The notes: generated by a model from the sequence alone, not told the origin. Shown: positions 34,447-43,941, counted from the stretch's first letter. The stretch is DNA of 64,000 bases from Viridibacillus sp050279675 (GCF_050279675.1 NZ_JBNNUK010000001.1:62001-126000), one strand, 5' to 3'. Program-made: numbers and translations.

Positions 34447-35277
34447 ATGAAGAAATGGTTAGCGGCATTATTAATGATTACCATGCTAGTAGTTGCAGGC
34501 TGCGGCAATGGAGGAGATTCAAATTCATCTGCAGGAAAGAGCAATAACAACTCAACTATCCAAAAAGTAATTAAAGCAAAAAAACTAGTAATTGGTACAA
34601 ACCCTGGTTACTTCCCATTTGAAATGGTCGACTCAAAAGGAAAATTCATTGGTTATGATATCGACGTTGCGCAAGCAATTGCAGATAACTTAGGCGTTAA
34701 ACTAGAAGTAAAACAATACGGATTTGACGGACTGGTTCCGGCTCTACAAACGGGTGAGATCGACATGGTTTTCGCAGGTATGTCTATCACAGGTGAACGT
34801 GCATTAGCAGTTAGCTTTGCAAATCCTTACTACAAAACAGGACAAGCCATTATGCTTCAATCAAAAAACAACACTATAAAATCATATGAAGACCTAGATA
34901 AAAAAGGCACTAAAATTGCAGCTCAAATTGCAACAACAGGTTCATTAATTTCAAAAGACATGTTCAAAAATGCAGAAATTAAAGATTATGAAGACTTCCC
35001 GGCAGCAGCACTAGCACTACAATCTGGACAAGTTGATGCAGTAATCTATGACGAGCCAGCTATCCAAGTTTACAACCTACAACATGTAGGAAAAGTGAAG
35101 AAACTGGAAGGCGTCATCTCTGCAGACAACTTAGGTCTGGCAGTACAGAAAAATGATTTCGAATCAGTACAATGGTTAAATTCATTCTTACACTCATACA
35201 TCGATAGCCCAGCTGAATTACAATCACGTGCAAAATGGTTCGAAAATAGCGAATGGTTAAAAACAGTTAAAGAATAA
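34447..35277 (+). CDS. amino-acid ABC transporter substrate-binding lipoprotein
   Basis: 276-residue periplasmic-binding-protein type 3 lipoprotein (lipobox VAGC, Cys19). Family features: LVIGTNPGYFPFEMVDSKGK, FIGYDIDVAQAIADNLG, then GEIDMVFAGMSITGERA and the loop AQIATTGSLISKDMF. These bind polar or basic amino acids. The ArgR-like boxes upstream suggest arginine, ornithine or a related amino acid rather than glutamine. First gene of a three-gene transport operon with a 138-base gap to the permease. Confidence 0.88.
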   Translation: MKKWLAALLMITMLVVAGCGNGGDSNSSAGKSNNNSTIQKVIKAKKLVIGTNPGYFPFEMVDSKGKFIGYDIDVAQAIADNLGVKLEVKQYGFDGLVPALQTGEIDMVFAGMSITGERALAVSFANPYYKTGQAIMLQSKNNTIKSYEDLDKKGTKIAAQIATTGSLISKDMFKNAEIKDYEDFPAAALALQSGQVDAVIYDEPAIQVYNLQHVGKVKKLEGVISADNLGLAVQKNDFESVQWLNSFLHSYIDSPAELQSRAKWFENSEWLKTVKE

Positions 35278-35415
35278 TAGAACAAGCTATACTTTGAAAC
35301 ATTACAAATGGCTTAGCTAAACATAAGAGGGACTACTCCACTATGTTTGCTGACGTCATTGTAGTCTTTCATCGAATAAAAACCGATCACAGAAATGATC
35401 GAGGAGGACATTTAC

Positions 35416-36078
35416 ATGGACATTCAACTAGACTGGAGCGTCATTCCAAATAATATGGACGTCTTCATCCAAGGCGCCTTACTAACATTAGAAATTTCAG
35501 CTATCTCATTATTATTAAGTATTCCATTGGGAGTTATTTTTGGAATTGGGCGTATTTCACGTAACCCTATTATTCGCTTTATATCAAGTACTTACGTTGA
35601 AATCATGCGTGGCGTACCGTTACTAGTATTGTTAATGTGGATTTACTTCGGGTTAGGTCAATTTTTCTCATTAGGATCTTATTGGGGTTCAATCGTTGGT
35701 CTAGCAACATTCTCAGGTGCATTCCTTGCTGAAATCGTTCGCTCGGGTATCCAAGCGGTTCCTAAAGGTCAAATGGAAGCGGCACGTTCAGCAGGTATGT
35801 CAAATTTCCAAGCAATGCGCTACATCATATTACCTCAAGCATTTAGAAGAATCTTACCGCCAATGGCATCACAATTTATCATTCTTATCAAAGACTCTTC
35901 ATTAATTTCTGTCATCGCAGGTGTAGATTTAACGTTAAAAGCAAAAAATTTAGCTGCAACATCATTCCGTTATATAGAAATTTGGACATTCGTTGCGCTC
36001 GTTTATTTCATCATGACATTCAGCTTATCTTTAATCATTCGTCAAATCGAAAAACGTATGCTGAAAAATGAACAATAA
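35416..36078 (+). CDS. amino-acid ABC transporter permease
   Basis: 220 residues with about five membrane helices. The His/Glu/Gln-type permease signature EAARSAGMSNFQAMRYIILP, where the ATPase docks, lies in the middle; the N-terminal PGAL-like region GALLTLEISAISLLLS is typical of the HEQRo family. ATG 35416 sits eight bases after GAGGAGG; the ATG at 35395 precedes that site and is rejected. Confidence 0.92.
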   Translation: MDIQLDWSVIPNNMDVFIQGALLTLEISAISLLLSIPLGVIFGIGRISRNPIIRFISSTYVEIMRGVPLLVLLMWIYFGLGQFFSLGSYWGSIVGLATFSGAFLAEIVRSGIQAVPKGQMEAARSAGMSNFQAMRYIILPQAFRRILPPMASQFIILIKDSSLISVIAGVDLTLKAKNLAATSFRYIEIWTFVALVYFIMTFSLSLIIRQIEKRMLKNEQ

Positions 36079-36095
36079 GAAGGGGAATACGAATT

Positions 36096-36824
36096 ATGAT
36101 TTCTATCAAAAATGTTAATAAAAGTTTCGGTAATCATCATGTATTAACCGACATTGACCTAGAAGTACCAAAATCAAATGTTGTCGCACTAATCGGGCCA
36201 AGTGGAGCAGGTAAATCAACTCTAATCCGTACCATAAATGCACTAGAAGAAATCGATACGGGTGAAATAATCGTAGACGGTATTTCTATCCATGACAAAA
36301 AAACGGATATTAACAAAGCCCGTACGAACATCGGCTTCGTATTCCAAAGCTTTAACCTATATCCGTTCTTAACCGCACTCGAAAATGTCACAATCGCCCC
36401 AATAAAAGTAAAGGGACTATCAAAAGCTGAAGCAGAAAAACGAGGCAAAGAACTACTAACATCTCTAGGTTTAGGTGACAAATTCGATGCCTACCCAGGA
36501 CGCCTATCCGGTGGTCAACAACAACGTGTAGCAATCGCACGTGCACTTGCAATGGATCCACAAGTCATGCTCTTTGACGAACCAACATCAGCTCTTGACC
36601 CAGAAATGGTCAAAGAAGTACTCGATGCCATCCGTAAGCTTGCGAACGACGGCATGACAATGGTAGTCGTTACCCACGAAATGGGCTTCGCTAAAGAAAT
36701 CTGCGACCAAATCGTCTTCATGGCCGATGGTAAAATCGTCGAAGTCGCACCACCAGAAAAATTCTTCACAAACCCAGACTCAAAACGTGCACAAGACTTC
36801 CTATCAGTTGTCTTAAATCACTAA
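36096..36824 (+). CDS. amino-acid ABC transporter ATP-binding protein (GlnQ type)
   Basis: 242 residues with Walker A GPSGAGKST, Q-loop FVFQSFNLYPFLT, signature RLSGGQQQRVAIARA, Walker B VMLFDEPTSALD and the switch His in VVTHEMG. Completes the transporter and is followed by a terminator. Towards its 3' end the codons shift to C- and A-ending forms, unlike the genes in the first half of the window. Confidence 0.95.
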   Translation: MISIKNVNKSFGNHHVLTDIDLEVPKSNVVALIGPSGAGKSTLIRTINALEEIDTGEIIVDGISIHDKKTDINKARTNIGFVFQSFNLYPFLTALENVTIAPIKVKGLSKAEAEKRGKELLTSLGLGDKFDAYPGRLSGGQQQRVAIARALAMDPQVMLFDEPTSALDPEMVKEVLDAIRKLANDGMTMVVVTHEMGFAKEICDQIVFMADGKIVEVAPPEKFFTNPDSKRAQDFLSVVLNH

Positions 36825-36829
36825 TAATG

Positions 36830-36858
36830 AGCCAGCCGCATAAGCAGCTGGCTTTTTT
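36830..36858 (+). terminator. transporter operon terminator
   Basis: AGCCAGC (36830-36836) pairs with GCTGGCT (36847-36853), followed by six T residues. Confidence 0.88.
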
Positions 36859-36937
36859 GTGCACATTATTTAATTGTAAAATATTACATAAAAAGATATA
36901 ATAGTATGTAAAATTATGATAGAAAGGAGTAAGTATA

Positions 36938-37930
36938 ATTTTTGAACCACGACAAAAACCAATAATATTGTCAGCATATCCGAGACTATTAAGGAGACTC
37001 TCCCCAACATTCTCAAAAACCATTGACTTGCAAAAAGAATTGGAAAACATCCAAGCAGGATACAATGGAGAATGTAGAGTCGACCAATTGATCCAAGAAA
37101 CGCATTTTACTCTCCCATTTCAAACGCTCCCCAATGTCGAAATTCAAGCATCCTCAAACAGACTCATTCAAATAGATTCATTAATAATCACACCAAGCTA
37201 TATTTGCATCCTTGAAGTAAAACATCTAAGAGGAACATTAAAGTTTTTAGAAAACCCCTACCAACTAATCCAAACAATTGATGGTAACAACACACCATAT
37301 GTATGTCCTCAACAACAAATATTACGAACAGTCGACAGTTTGGAATACTGGTTGCAACACCAAGTCGGCATCCAATTACCAATTTTCAAAGCAATCGTAT
37401 TACCAAACAAACGCACACACGTTGAAATCCCACCAACACAAATTAAATTACTAGGACCAAAAGAAGTACCACTCTACCTACAAAAATTAAATAAACACCC
37501 AGCCATTATCACAACAAACCAATTTCAACATATCGTTTATAAAATAAAAAATAGCAACAAACCATACAACACATTTCCGTTAACAAAAAAACATAGCATT
37601 CCTTTAGACCAACTTAAAACAGGCATCATCTGTTACTGTGGGGGACAAGGTCGACGTTTTTCCCAACGTACATGGACATGCCAAAACTGCGGAAAAAATA
37701 TCGATAACGCTATCAAACTAGCAATGCTAGACTGGTTCTGGCTCTTCAAATCAACCATAACCCATAAAGAATGTAGTCAATACCTACAAATCAACAACAA
37801 AAACCGAATAACAAAACTACTAAAACAAATGAACCTAACCCCTACAGGCCATACTAGATCACGAACATATCACTATAATTATAGAAAGCCATTGTTTAAA
37901 GAAACTCTGTCTAACGAGAATAGTATCTAA
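36938..37930 (+). CDS. NERD-domain protein with zinc ribbon, probable ATT start
   Basis: NERD (nuclease-related) domain in the N-terminal half: AGYNGECRVDQLI, IQIDSLIITPSYICILEVKH and the QLIQTIDG segment; the IDSL and EVKH residues match the nuclease-like core. A likely zinc ribbon follows near residues 235-260 (CYCGG and CQNCGKN), then a helical tail. Role unknown. The frame continues upstream of the first canonical start (TTG 36968) with FEPRQKPIILSAYPRLLRR, which matches the usual NERD N-terminus, and AAAGGAG ends eight bases before an ATT at 36938. I therefore propose ATT as start. Its codons are rich in A and C. Confidence 0.75.
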   Translation: MFEPRQKPIILSAYPRLLRRLSPTFSKTIDLQKELENIQAGYNGECRVDQLIQETHFTLPFQTLPNVEIQASSNRLIQIDSLIITPSYICILEVKHLRGTLKFLENPYQLIQTIDGNNTPYVCPQQQILRTVDSLEYWLQHQVGIQLPIFKAIVLPNKRTHVEIPPTQIKLLGPKEVPLYLQKLNKHPAIITTNQFQHIVYKIKNSNKPYNTFPLTKKHSIPLDQLKTGIICYCGGQGRRFSQRTWTCQNCGKNIDNAIKLAMLDWFWLFKSTITHKECSQYLQINNKNRITKLLKQMNLTPTGHTRSRTYHYNYRKPLFKETLSNENSI

Positions 37931-37945
37931 ATAAAGAAAGCTTGT

Positions 37946-38813
37946 GAGCAGCACCAAAGCCGTAGCGAGCAGCGCCAAAGCCATGCCGAGCAGCGCTAAA
38001 GCCGGAGTGAGTGGCGCTAAAGCCGGTGAGAAGCGCCAAAACTGTAGTGAGTAGCGCTAAAGCCAGAGTGAGAAGCGCCAAAGCCAGAGTGAGAAGCGCT
38101 AAAGCCGGTGAGAAGCGCCAAAGCGCGGGTGAGAAGCGCCAAAGCTGTAGTGAGTAGAGCCAAAGCGCGGGTGAGAAGCGCCAAAGCCAGAGTGAATAGC
38201 GCCAAAGCGCGGGTGAGAAGCGCCAAAGCCCTCGTGAGAAGCGCTAAAGCCAGAGTGAGAAGCGCCAAAGCCCTCGTGAGAAGCGCTAAAGCCGGTGAGC
38301 AGCGCCAAAGCCCTCGTGAGAAGCGCTAAAGCTCCCGTGAGAAGCGCTAAAGCCAGAGTGAGAAGCGCTAAAGCCGGTGAGAAGCGCCAAAGCCAGAGTG
38401 AGTAGAGCCAAAGCCAGAGTGAATAGCGCCAAAGCCGGAGTGAGCAGCGCTAAAGCCAGAGTGAGAAGCGCCAAAGCCCTCGTGAGAAGCGCTAAAGCCG
38501 GTGAGAAGCGCCAAAGCCAGAGTGAGAAGCGCCAAAGCCGGAGTGAGAAGCGCTAAAGCCAGAGTGAGAAGCGCCAAAGCCCTCGTGAGAAGCGCTAAAG
38601 CCGGTGAGCAGCGCCAAAGCTCCCGTGAGAAGCGCTAAAGCCAGAGTGAGAAGCGCTAAAGCCGGTGAGAAGCGCCAAAGCCAGAGTGAGTAGAGCCAAA
38701 GCCGGAGTGAGAAGCGCTAAAGCCAGAGTGAGAAGCGCCAAAGCCGGAGTGAGAAGCACTAAAGCCGGGATGAGAAGCGCTAAAGCCAGAGTGAGAAGCG
38801 CTAATCCCCACTC
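37946..38813 (+). repeat. tandem array R2 of 21/19-bp repeats
   Basis: About 42 units in 868 bases. The core here is GAGAAGCGC(C/T)AAAG (sometimes GAGTAG, GAGCAG), followed by CCAGAGT, CCGGAGT, CCCTCGT or similar (7 bases) or CCGGT (5 bases), so again 21 or 19. It starts 16 bases after the NERD gene stop and ends about 130 bases before the aminotransferase gene. Same strand direction as R1 and R3. The stop-poor repeats give several false reading frames on both strands. Confidence 0.95.
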
Positions 38814-38941
38814 GAACACCCATAAACTCAAAATCAAAAAATATCCAAAATATGAAATAAGATATTTAAGTTTTCAGAATTTGAGGGTATAATAAATAGC
38901 AAGAAATAAAAATGCTAATCATATGAAAGAAGGAACACCAA

Positions 38942-40096
38942 ATGTCTCTATCCCTTAATCCGCAAGCTCAAAAGGGTGGATTACCCGGAATACGCCAATT
39001 CTCAAATCAACTTATCAATTATCCCGATGCCGTCAACTTAACGATTGGCCAACCAGACTTCCCAACTCCTGAATCAATCAAACAAGCAGGTATCCGTTCA
39101 ATCGAACAAAACCTTACAACATACTCACATAACGCTGGTCTCATCGAACTTCGCGAAGCGGCTGTAGCGTTCTTTAAAGAAAAATACGACTGCCACTATA
39201 ATGCTGTAGACGAAATTATCGTTACAAACGGAGCAAGTCAGGCAATTGATTCTGTATTCCGTACAATCTTTGAAGAAGGGGATGAAATCATCCTCCCAGC
39301 ACCAATTTACTCAGGATACGAACCAATTATCCAATTTTGCGGTGCAAAAGTAGTTTACCTAGACACGACAGACACTAATTTCCAACCATCTGCGGAACGT
39401 CTAGAAAAACTGATCACACCTAAAACGAAAGCCGTACTATTTAACTTCCCATCTAACCCAACAGGAGCCACAATCTCCCACGAACAAATGGATACGTTAG
39501 CGAAAGTACTATCAAAACAAGATGTCTTTATCATTTCAGACGAAATTTATAGTGAAAACACATTCGAAGGAGAACACCGTTCATTCGGTGCGTATCCTGA
39601 GCTAAAAGATAAATTGTTCTTAATTCACGGTTTATCAAAATCACACTCAATGACAGGTTGGCGTATTGGATTCCTTATGACATCTGCTAAGCTTCTGGCA
39701 GAAGTCGTGAAAATTCACGCATTCAATGCAATCTGTGCAGCACTTCCTAGTCAATATGCTGCTATCGAAGCACTGACAAACTGCAAAGACATTCCAGCTG
39801 AGATGAACAAACAATATATTGTCCGTCGTGATTACGTTTACGATCGCCTAATTGCAATGGGTATTGAAGTTCAAAAACCAACAGGTGCCTTTTATATTTT
39901 CCCATCTATCAAAAAGTTTGGATTATCATCTCAAGAATTTGCAATCCGACTTATGAAAGAGGGGGGCGTTGGTGCCATCCCAGGATCTGTTTTCACTCCA
40001 TATGGTGAAGGCTACCTTCGCATCACTTACGCGTATGCACCAGCAACATTAAAAGAAGGGCTTGATCGTCTAGAAGCCTTCATTCAAACACTATAA
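38942..40096 (+). CDS. patA: PatA-like class I/II aminotransferase
   Basis: A PLP enzyme of fold type I, 384 residues. Signs: TIGQPDFPTPESI, TTYSHNAGLIELREA, NGASQAID, NFPSNPTGATIS, ISDEIYSENTF, and the PLP lysine in HGLSKSHSMTGWRIGF. Best match is the PatA group (N-acetyl-L,L-diaminopimelate aminotransferase, lysine pathway); aromatic or aspartate transaminase activity cannot be excluded. ATG behind GAAGGA. The promoter TATAAT near 38889 has a weak -35. The leader contains AAATGCTAATCATAT, which recurs in front of the surface-protein gene. Confidence 0.85.
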   Translation: MSLSLNPQAQKGGLPGIRQFSNQLINYPDAVNLTIGQPDFPTPESIKQAGIRSIEQNLTTYSHNAGLIELREAAVAFFKEKYDCHYNAVDEIIVTNGASQAIDSVFRTIFEEGDEIILPAPIYSGYEPIIQFCGAKVVYLDTTDTNFQPSAERLEKLITPKTKAVLFNFPSNPTGATISHEQMDTLAKVLSKQDVFIISDEIYSENTFEGEHRSFGAYPELKDKLFLIHGLSKSHSMTGWRIGFLMTSAKLLAEVVKIHAFNAICAALPSQYAAIEALTNCKDIPAEMNKQYIVRRDYVYDRLIAMGIEVQKPTGAFYIFPSIKKFGLSSQEFAIRLMKEGGVGAIPGSVFTPYGEGYLRITYAYAPATLKEGLDRLEAFIQTL

Positions 40097-40113
40097 ATTA
40101 AAAATTATACCCA

Positions 40114-40146
40114 AAATGCCAAGTGAAACTATCTCACTTGGCATTT
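40114..40146 (+). terminator. patA terminator
   Basis: AAATGCCAAGTGA (40114-40126) pairs perfectly with TCACTTGGCATTT (40134-40146). Confidence 0.85.
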
Positions 40147-40186
40147 ATTATGAACAATGCAAAACATACGGCTAACTTGAAAATAA

Positions 40187-40216
40187 TTGAATTCAGAACC
40201 GAAAACAGAGTATAGT
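40187..40216 (+). promoter_or_regulatory. promoter of the first TagE-like gene
   Basis: TTGAAT (40187-40192), 18-base spacer, TATAGT (40211-40216). Confidence 0.5.
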
Positions 40217-40256
40217 AGACCTTAACAAACACACCCAAAAAGAAAGTAGTGAAATA

Positions 40257-41786
40257 ATGAAAAAAATATTCATGGTCATTTGGGACATTGGCGTAGATAA
40301 ATATGGCGTTAATAGTGTCATGTACAAACGAGCAGGTTTATTAAATAACGCTGACTATTGCTCTGAACTAATCACACTAGACTACAAAGATAATTATTCT
40401 GAAATAGAATTACAATTAAAAAAAGAAGGCAGACTTGCCGAAAACGTCAAAATCACGAACATTTATGACTACTATAAACAAAGCTACACAACAAGTGAAC
40501 CAACAGTCGAAAGTATTGAAAGCTACCGTTTAGCTAGCGAAAAATTTGAACCCGGATATCAAGTAGAAGATAGCGGAGAACAAACGCACTACTTCCAAAA
40601 TGGTACATATGTAAAATGTAAAACTTGGGACAGGCATCAAAAACTGAAATACATCGACTATTACACACCCGAACAAATTCTCATTAAACGTGAAGAATTC
40701 CATAACGATGGTTATATTAACCGTACGCTCTATTATCATTTGTCTAACAATGAGCTAAACCAAGAACTACACTATACGCCAGACGGCTTTTGTTACCTTT
40801 CGAAATGGTACAACCATAAAACGGGTAAGCAACAGAAAACTTATCTATTCCATCCCAATTCAAAGAAAGTCTTAAGTTTTGCCAATAACAAAGAATTCCA
40901 TGTCAATTGGTTTAACGAATTATGCAACAATGAGCCTGAAAAGCCAATTATCATCTGCGATGGAGCAGGTACAGCAAGCAAAGTTCGCAGTATGGAATCC
41001 GGCTTGGCACACCGTATCTATACTATTCATACAAATCATTTTGAAGCACCTTACACATATGGTAGCGAGCTCAAGGAACATCACAATGGCATACTAGAAA
41101 ACTTGGAGAATGGCGACCCTATTGTGGTCCTAACAGAAAAGCAAAAAGAGGATATCATCAAGCAATTTGGTGATCACGACAACATTTATGTTATTCCCAA
41201 TGTAATCGAAGTGAGAAATGTGGATATAGCTACAAAAGATCCACTTCTAGTTACAGTCGTAGCAAGATTAGATGAAGGGAAAGCAGTTGGTGAAGCTGTT
41301 CGTGCATTTGCTAAAGTTATTCAAGACGTTCCTGATGCTAAACTTCATATTTACGGTGAAGGGCCAAAAAAACGTGCGTTAACGTCGCTTATTCGGAAAT
41401 TAAAATTGAGAAAAAATGTCGAATTAAAAGGCTACACAAACAAAGTAGACGAAGTATTAGCAAAAGCTACCGTAACAGTCCTAACATCAAAATACGAAGG
41501 CTTTAGCTTGATAGCATTAGAATCATTTGCTAATAAAACGCCGGTCATTTTATACGATAACAACTACTATATAGACGAATTTGAACCAGCTGGACAGAAT
41601 GGTTATGCTGTTCCAAATAAAGACCTTGAGCAATTAGCAGAAAAGATCATCTACCTACTAGAAAATGAAGACGAGGCAAAAAGAATGGGAGAAAATGCAT
41701 ACCGTACCGCACAAAAGAAATACTCTCCTGAACTTCAATACGAATTATGGACAAGCCTTTTGAATAAAGTCGCATTACAAGATTAA
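40257..41786 (+). CDS. TagE-like glycosyltransferase (GT4), copy 1
   Basis: 509 residues. The N-terminal half has the poly(glycerol phosphate) glucosyltransferase-type beginning (KIFMVIWDIGVDKYGVNSVM) with a middle region of beta strands containing YFQNGTYVKCK; the C-terminal half is a GT-B fold with VVARLDEGKAVGEAVRAFAK, ELKGYTNKVDEVLAKATV and the donor motif SKYEGFSLIALES. The likely role is to glycosylate wall teichoic acid chains in the cytoplasm before export. A close paralogue is at 50988, beyond tagGH. Confidence 0.85.
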   Translation: MKKIFMVIWDIGVDKYGVNSVMYKRAGLLNNADYCSELITLDYKDNYSEIELQLKKEGRLAENVKITNIYDYYKQSYTTSEPTVESIESYRLASEKFEPGYQVEDSGEQTHYFQNGTYVKCKTWDRHQKLKYIDYYTPEQILIKREEFHNDGYINRTLYYHLSNNELNQELHYTPDGFCYLSKWYNHKTGKQQKTYLFHPNSKKVLSFANNKEFHVNWFNELCNNEPEKPIIICDGAGTASKVRSMESGLAHRIYTIHTNHFEAPYTYGSELKEHHNGILENLENGDPIVVLTEKQKEDIIKQFGDHDNIYVIPNVIEVRNVDIATKDPLLVTVVARLDEGKAVGEAVRAFAKVIQDVPDAKLHIYGEGPKKRALTSLIRKLKLRKNVELKGYTNKVDEVLAKATVTVLTSKYEGFSLIALESFANKTPVILYDNNYYIDEFEPAGQNGYAVPNKDLEQLAEKIIYLLENEDEAKRMGENAYRTAQKKYSPELQYELWTSLLNKVALQD

Positions 41787-41811
41787 AAGGTCGCCTATGC
41801 GACCTTTTTTG
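41786..41811 (+). terminator. terminator of the first TagE-like gene
   Basis: AAAGGTCGC (41786-41794) pairs with GCGACCTTT (41799-41807), followed by T residues. Confidence 0.92.
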
Positions 41812-41832
41812 TTTGTCATTTCTAAACAAAAT

Positions 41833-41864
41833 AAAAAACCACCTCTCCAATATAGGAGCAGGTG
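41833..41864 (-). terminator. minus-strand terminator after tagD
   Basis: CCACCTCTCC (41839-41848) pairs with GGAGCAGGTG (41855-41864) with one mismatch; the run of A on its left gives a T tract on the minus strand. Confidence 0.85.
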
Positions 41865-41883
41865 ATTAGTTAAAGTGAAATGC

Positions 41884-42279
41884 TTATTTAGATACTTTAT
41901 TTAAATCTTTTTTAATCTTAGTTGTAGAAATACCTTCAGTACGAGGTAAGTAAACTACTTCGCAATGATCTTTTAGGAAATCGAATTTACCTTCCCAGTC
42001 GTGGCCCATAACAAATGTGTCGATATTATGTTCTTTCACGTCTAGAACTTTTTGTTCCCAATTATCTTCCGGTATTACTTCATCTACATACTTGATTGCT
42101 TCAAGAATTGTCTTACGGTCTTCAAAACTATAGTAAGCTTTTTTCCCTTTTAAAGCATTAAATTCATCAGAAGAAATAGCAACAACAAGGTAATCGCCTA
42201 AAGCTTTTGCACGTCGAAGAATATTAACATGTCCCACATGAAGTAAATCAAATGTACCATACGTAATTACTTTTTTCAT
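41884..42279 (-). CDS. tagD: TagD, glycerol-3-phosphate cytidylyltransferase
   Basis: Makes CDP-glycerol, the donor for poly(glycerol phosphate) teichoic acid. 131 residues with the nucleotidyltransferase motifs GTFDLLHVGHVNILRRAK and RTEGISTTKIKK, both intact. ATG behind GGAGG. Transcribed on its own from a good promoter, away from the polymerase genes. It feeds tagB and the TagF-type enzymes around it. Confidence 0.96.
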   Translation of the reverse strand: MKKVITYGTFDLLHVGHVNILRRAKALGDYLVVAISSDEFNALKGKKAYYSFEDRKTILEAIKYVDEVIPEDNWEQKVLDVKEHNIDTFVMGHDWEGKFDFLKDHCEVVYLPRTEGISTTKIKKDLNKVSK

Positions 42280-42309
42280 AGTGTGCCTCCATACATAATA
42301 CTAAATGGT

Positions 42310-42338
42310 ATTATATTATATTTAACTAGAAATGCCAA
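42310..42338 (-). promoter_or_regulatory. tagD promoter
   Basis: On the minus strand TTGGCA (42338-42333), 17-base spacer, TATAAT (42315-42310). Confidence 0.8.
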
Positions 42339-42436
42339 ATTCATTTCTGTAGATAATCTCCATAAAAGGTCTTAATAGAATTAAGAACGCCTAAAACTCA
42401 TGCAAGGTTCCCGAGAATAAGCTCCGAACCATTTGC

Positions 42437-43594
42437 CTAATCCATCAAATACGCTGCCAATCTTTCACTAGCATGACCATCAGAATAGGTATTCCAATCA
42501 TTTGAAAAAGCCTCCACTTGCTCCTGATTAAATTCATGATGCAATAGTACATAAACTAGTTCTTCATCATTTGAAACAACCGGACCAGGAACCAACTGTT
42601 CATAATCCATCCAAAAACCTCGCTCCATTTCATATGCTTCTAAATCATAAGGATAGAAAATCTGCGGTTTACCAAGTAGAGCAAATTCAAATGGGATCGA
42701 AGAATAATCACTGATTAAATAATCCGTTACAAACAGCAGCTTGGAAACAGGTACATCATTTGCAACGGAAACAATTGCAGGATGAGCAATTGACTCAGCA
42801 TTATGAGCCACAGCAGGGTGTAACTTGATCACCATTGCAAAATCTTCTCCAAGTGAATCCATGATTTCTACAAAATTCAAAGGAATCTTCTGTTCTAACA
42901 GTTGCTGATCGCGGAAAGTTGGTGCATATAAAATAACCTTTTTTCCAGCTAATTGAGGATACAACTCGAAAATTTCACTACGAGCATTAACCTCTTCGTT
43001 TTGTTGAAAGTAAAAATCAGTACGTGGAATCCCAAATCGCAAAAATTGATCTTTGCGCATGCCAAACGCAGACTTGAAAATCGGTACCATTTCATCAGAT
43101 CCAATAATTACTTTCGTCATCCGCCCATAAACCTTCTCAAATCGCTTTACAGCAGAAGGAGAACGGAACATGATACTTGGATCTTGCAATGCAAACTTCT
43201 TAATTGCGCCAGCTGCATGCCATAACTGTATACACTCGACATCCGCGCGAAACGACGTTGCACTTAAAATGGCAAAATAATTGTCGATCAATACCTTACT
43301 CCCCGTTGCCAAATGATATAAACCTTTCAAATAGCCACTAATATTGGATGCGTGGAAATCCACTACATTTCCAGCAGTTAAGCCTAAATCTGAAAAGTCA
43401 TCTTTGCATTTGCTAGTTTTCAGAACATAAATCTCTTCAAAACCGCGTGATTGCAACTCGCGTATTACAAACCGCGCATTATCACCAAAGTCACATAAAA
43501 AAACAATTTTATTCTTTTGTGGCAAAAACTTAAAAAGCCCGAATACAATCTTATTTATCAATAAATAAATATATATTATAAATTCCTTTAACAT
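42437..43594 (-). CDS. tagB: TagB-like CDP-glycerol glycerophosphotransferase (primase)
   Basis: 385 residues, N-terminal hydrophobic segment (about residues 3-25) and then the glycerophosphotransferase domain: QLWHAAGAIKKFALQDP, FGIPRTDFYF, VILYAPTFRD, VIKLHPAVAHN and ITDYSSIPFEFALLGKPQIF (with SDYSS). WHAAGA is the TagB rather than the TagF wording (WHGTPLK). It adds the first glycerol phosphate to the linkage disaccharide at the membrane. Convergent layout with tagD on the same strand, 157 bases apart. Confidence 0.88.
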   Translation of the reverse strand: MLKEFIIYIYLLINKIVFGLFKFLPQKNKIVFLCDFGDNARFVIRELQSRGFEEIYVLKTSKCKDDFSDLGLTAGNVVDFHASNISGYLKGLYHLATGSKVLIDNYFAILSATSFRADVECIQLWHAAGAIKKFALQDPSIMFRSPSAVKRFEKVYGRMTKVIIGSDEMVPIFKSAFGMRKDQFLRFGIPRTDFYFQQNEEVNARSEIFELYPQLAGKKVILYAPTFRDQQLLEQKIPLNFVEIMDSLGEDFAMVIKLHPAVAHNAESIAHPAIVSVANDVPVSKLLFVTDYLISDYSSIPFEFALLGKPQIFYPYDLEAYEMERGFWMDYEQLVPGPVVSNDEELVYVLLHHEFNQEQVEAFSNDWNTYSDGHASERLAAYLMD

Positions 43595-43815
43595 TCATTC
43601 ACCTATTTTTCTACATTTCGTTGGATAATCGCTAAAAAAAAACGAAATATTCGAAAAAACATTCATTTTTATGTTTGATTACCACATTGTGAGAGGTATT
43701 GTAATTTAGGAATTACATACAATAACTGCTATTAGTATAACTGAAATAATAGTTATATAACAAAGAAAATTTTAAGAATAATTATACTGATTAATATTGT
43801 CTTGTGGTATTATCG

Positions 43816-43941
43816 ATGAGGCATATATATCAAAAAAATAATAAAGAAAATGGAATATTCGCGAAAATCATTAAGAGGAAGATAGAATACATAACCATTA
43901 ATAATTTTAGGATAATGCATGAACTTAATAAAGAGGTGTAA
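43816..43941 (+). CDS. possible 41-residue leader ORF
   Basis: ATG 43816 opens 41 codons rich in Lys, Ile and Asn, ending two bases before the polymerase gene and running through its ribosome binding site GAGGTG. No strong ribosome binding site of its own. In this AT-rich gap it may be chance; if translated, it would couple to the downstream gene. The gap 43595-43815 shows no other gene. Confidence 0.25.
   Translation: MRHIYQKNNKENGIFAKIIKRKIEYITINNFRIMHELNKEV

Noticed and set aside
35331..35366. GACTAC/GTAGTC hairpin between binding protein and permease genes
   Set aside because: Only six base pairs with a 24-base loop; too weak to call as attenuator.
38017..38892. Frames on both strands in R2 (AKARVRSAKA and ALLTLAL repeats)
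   Set aside because: Same repeat artefact; no ribosome binding sites.
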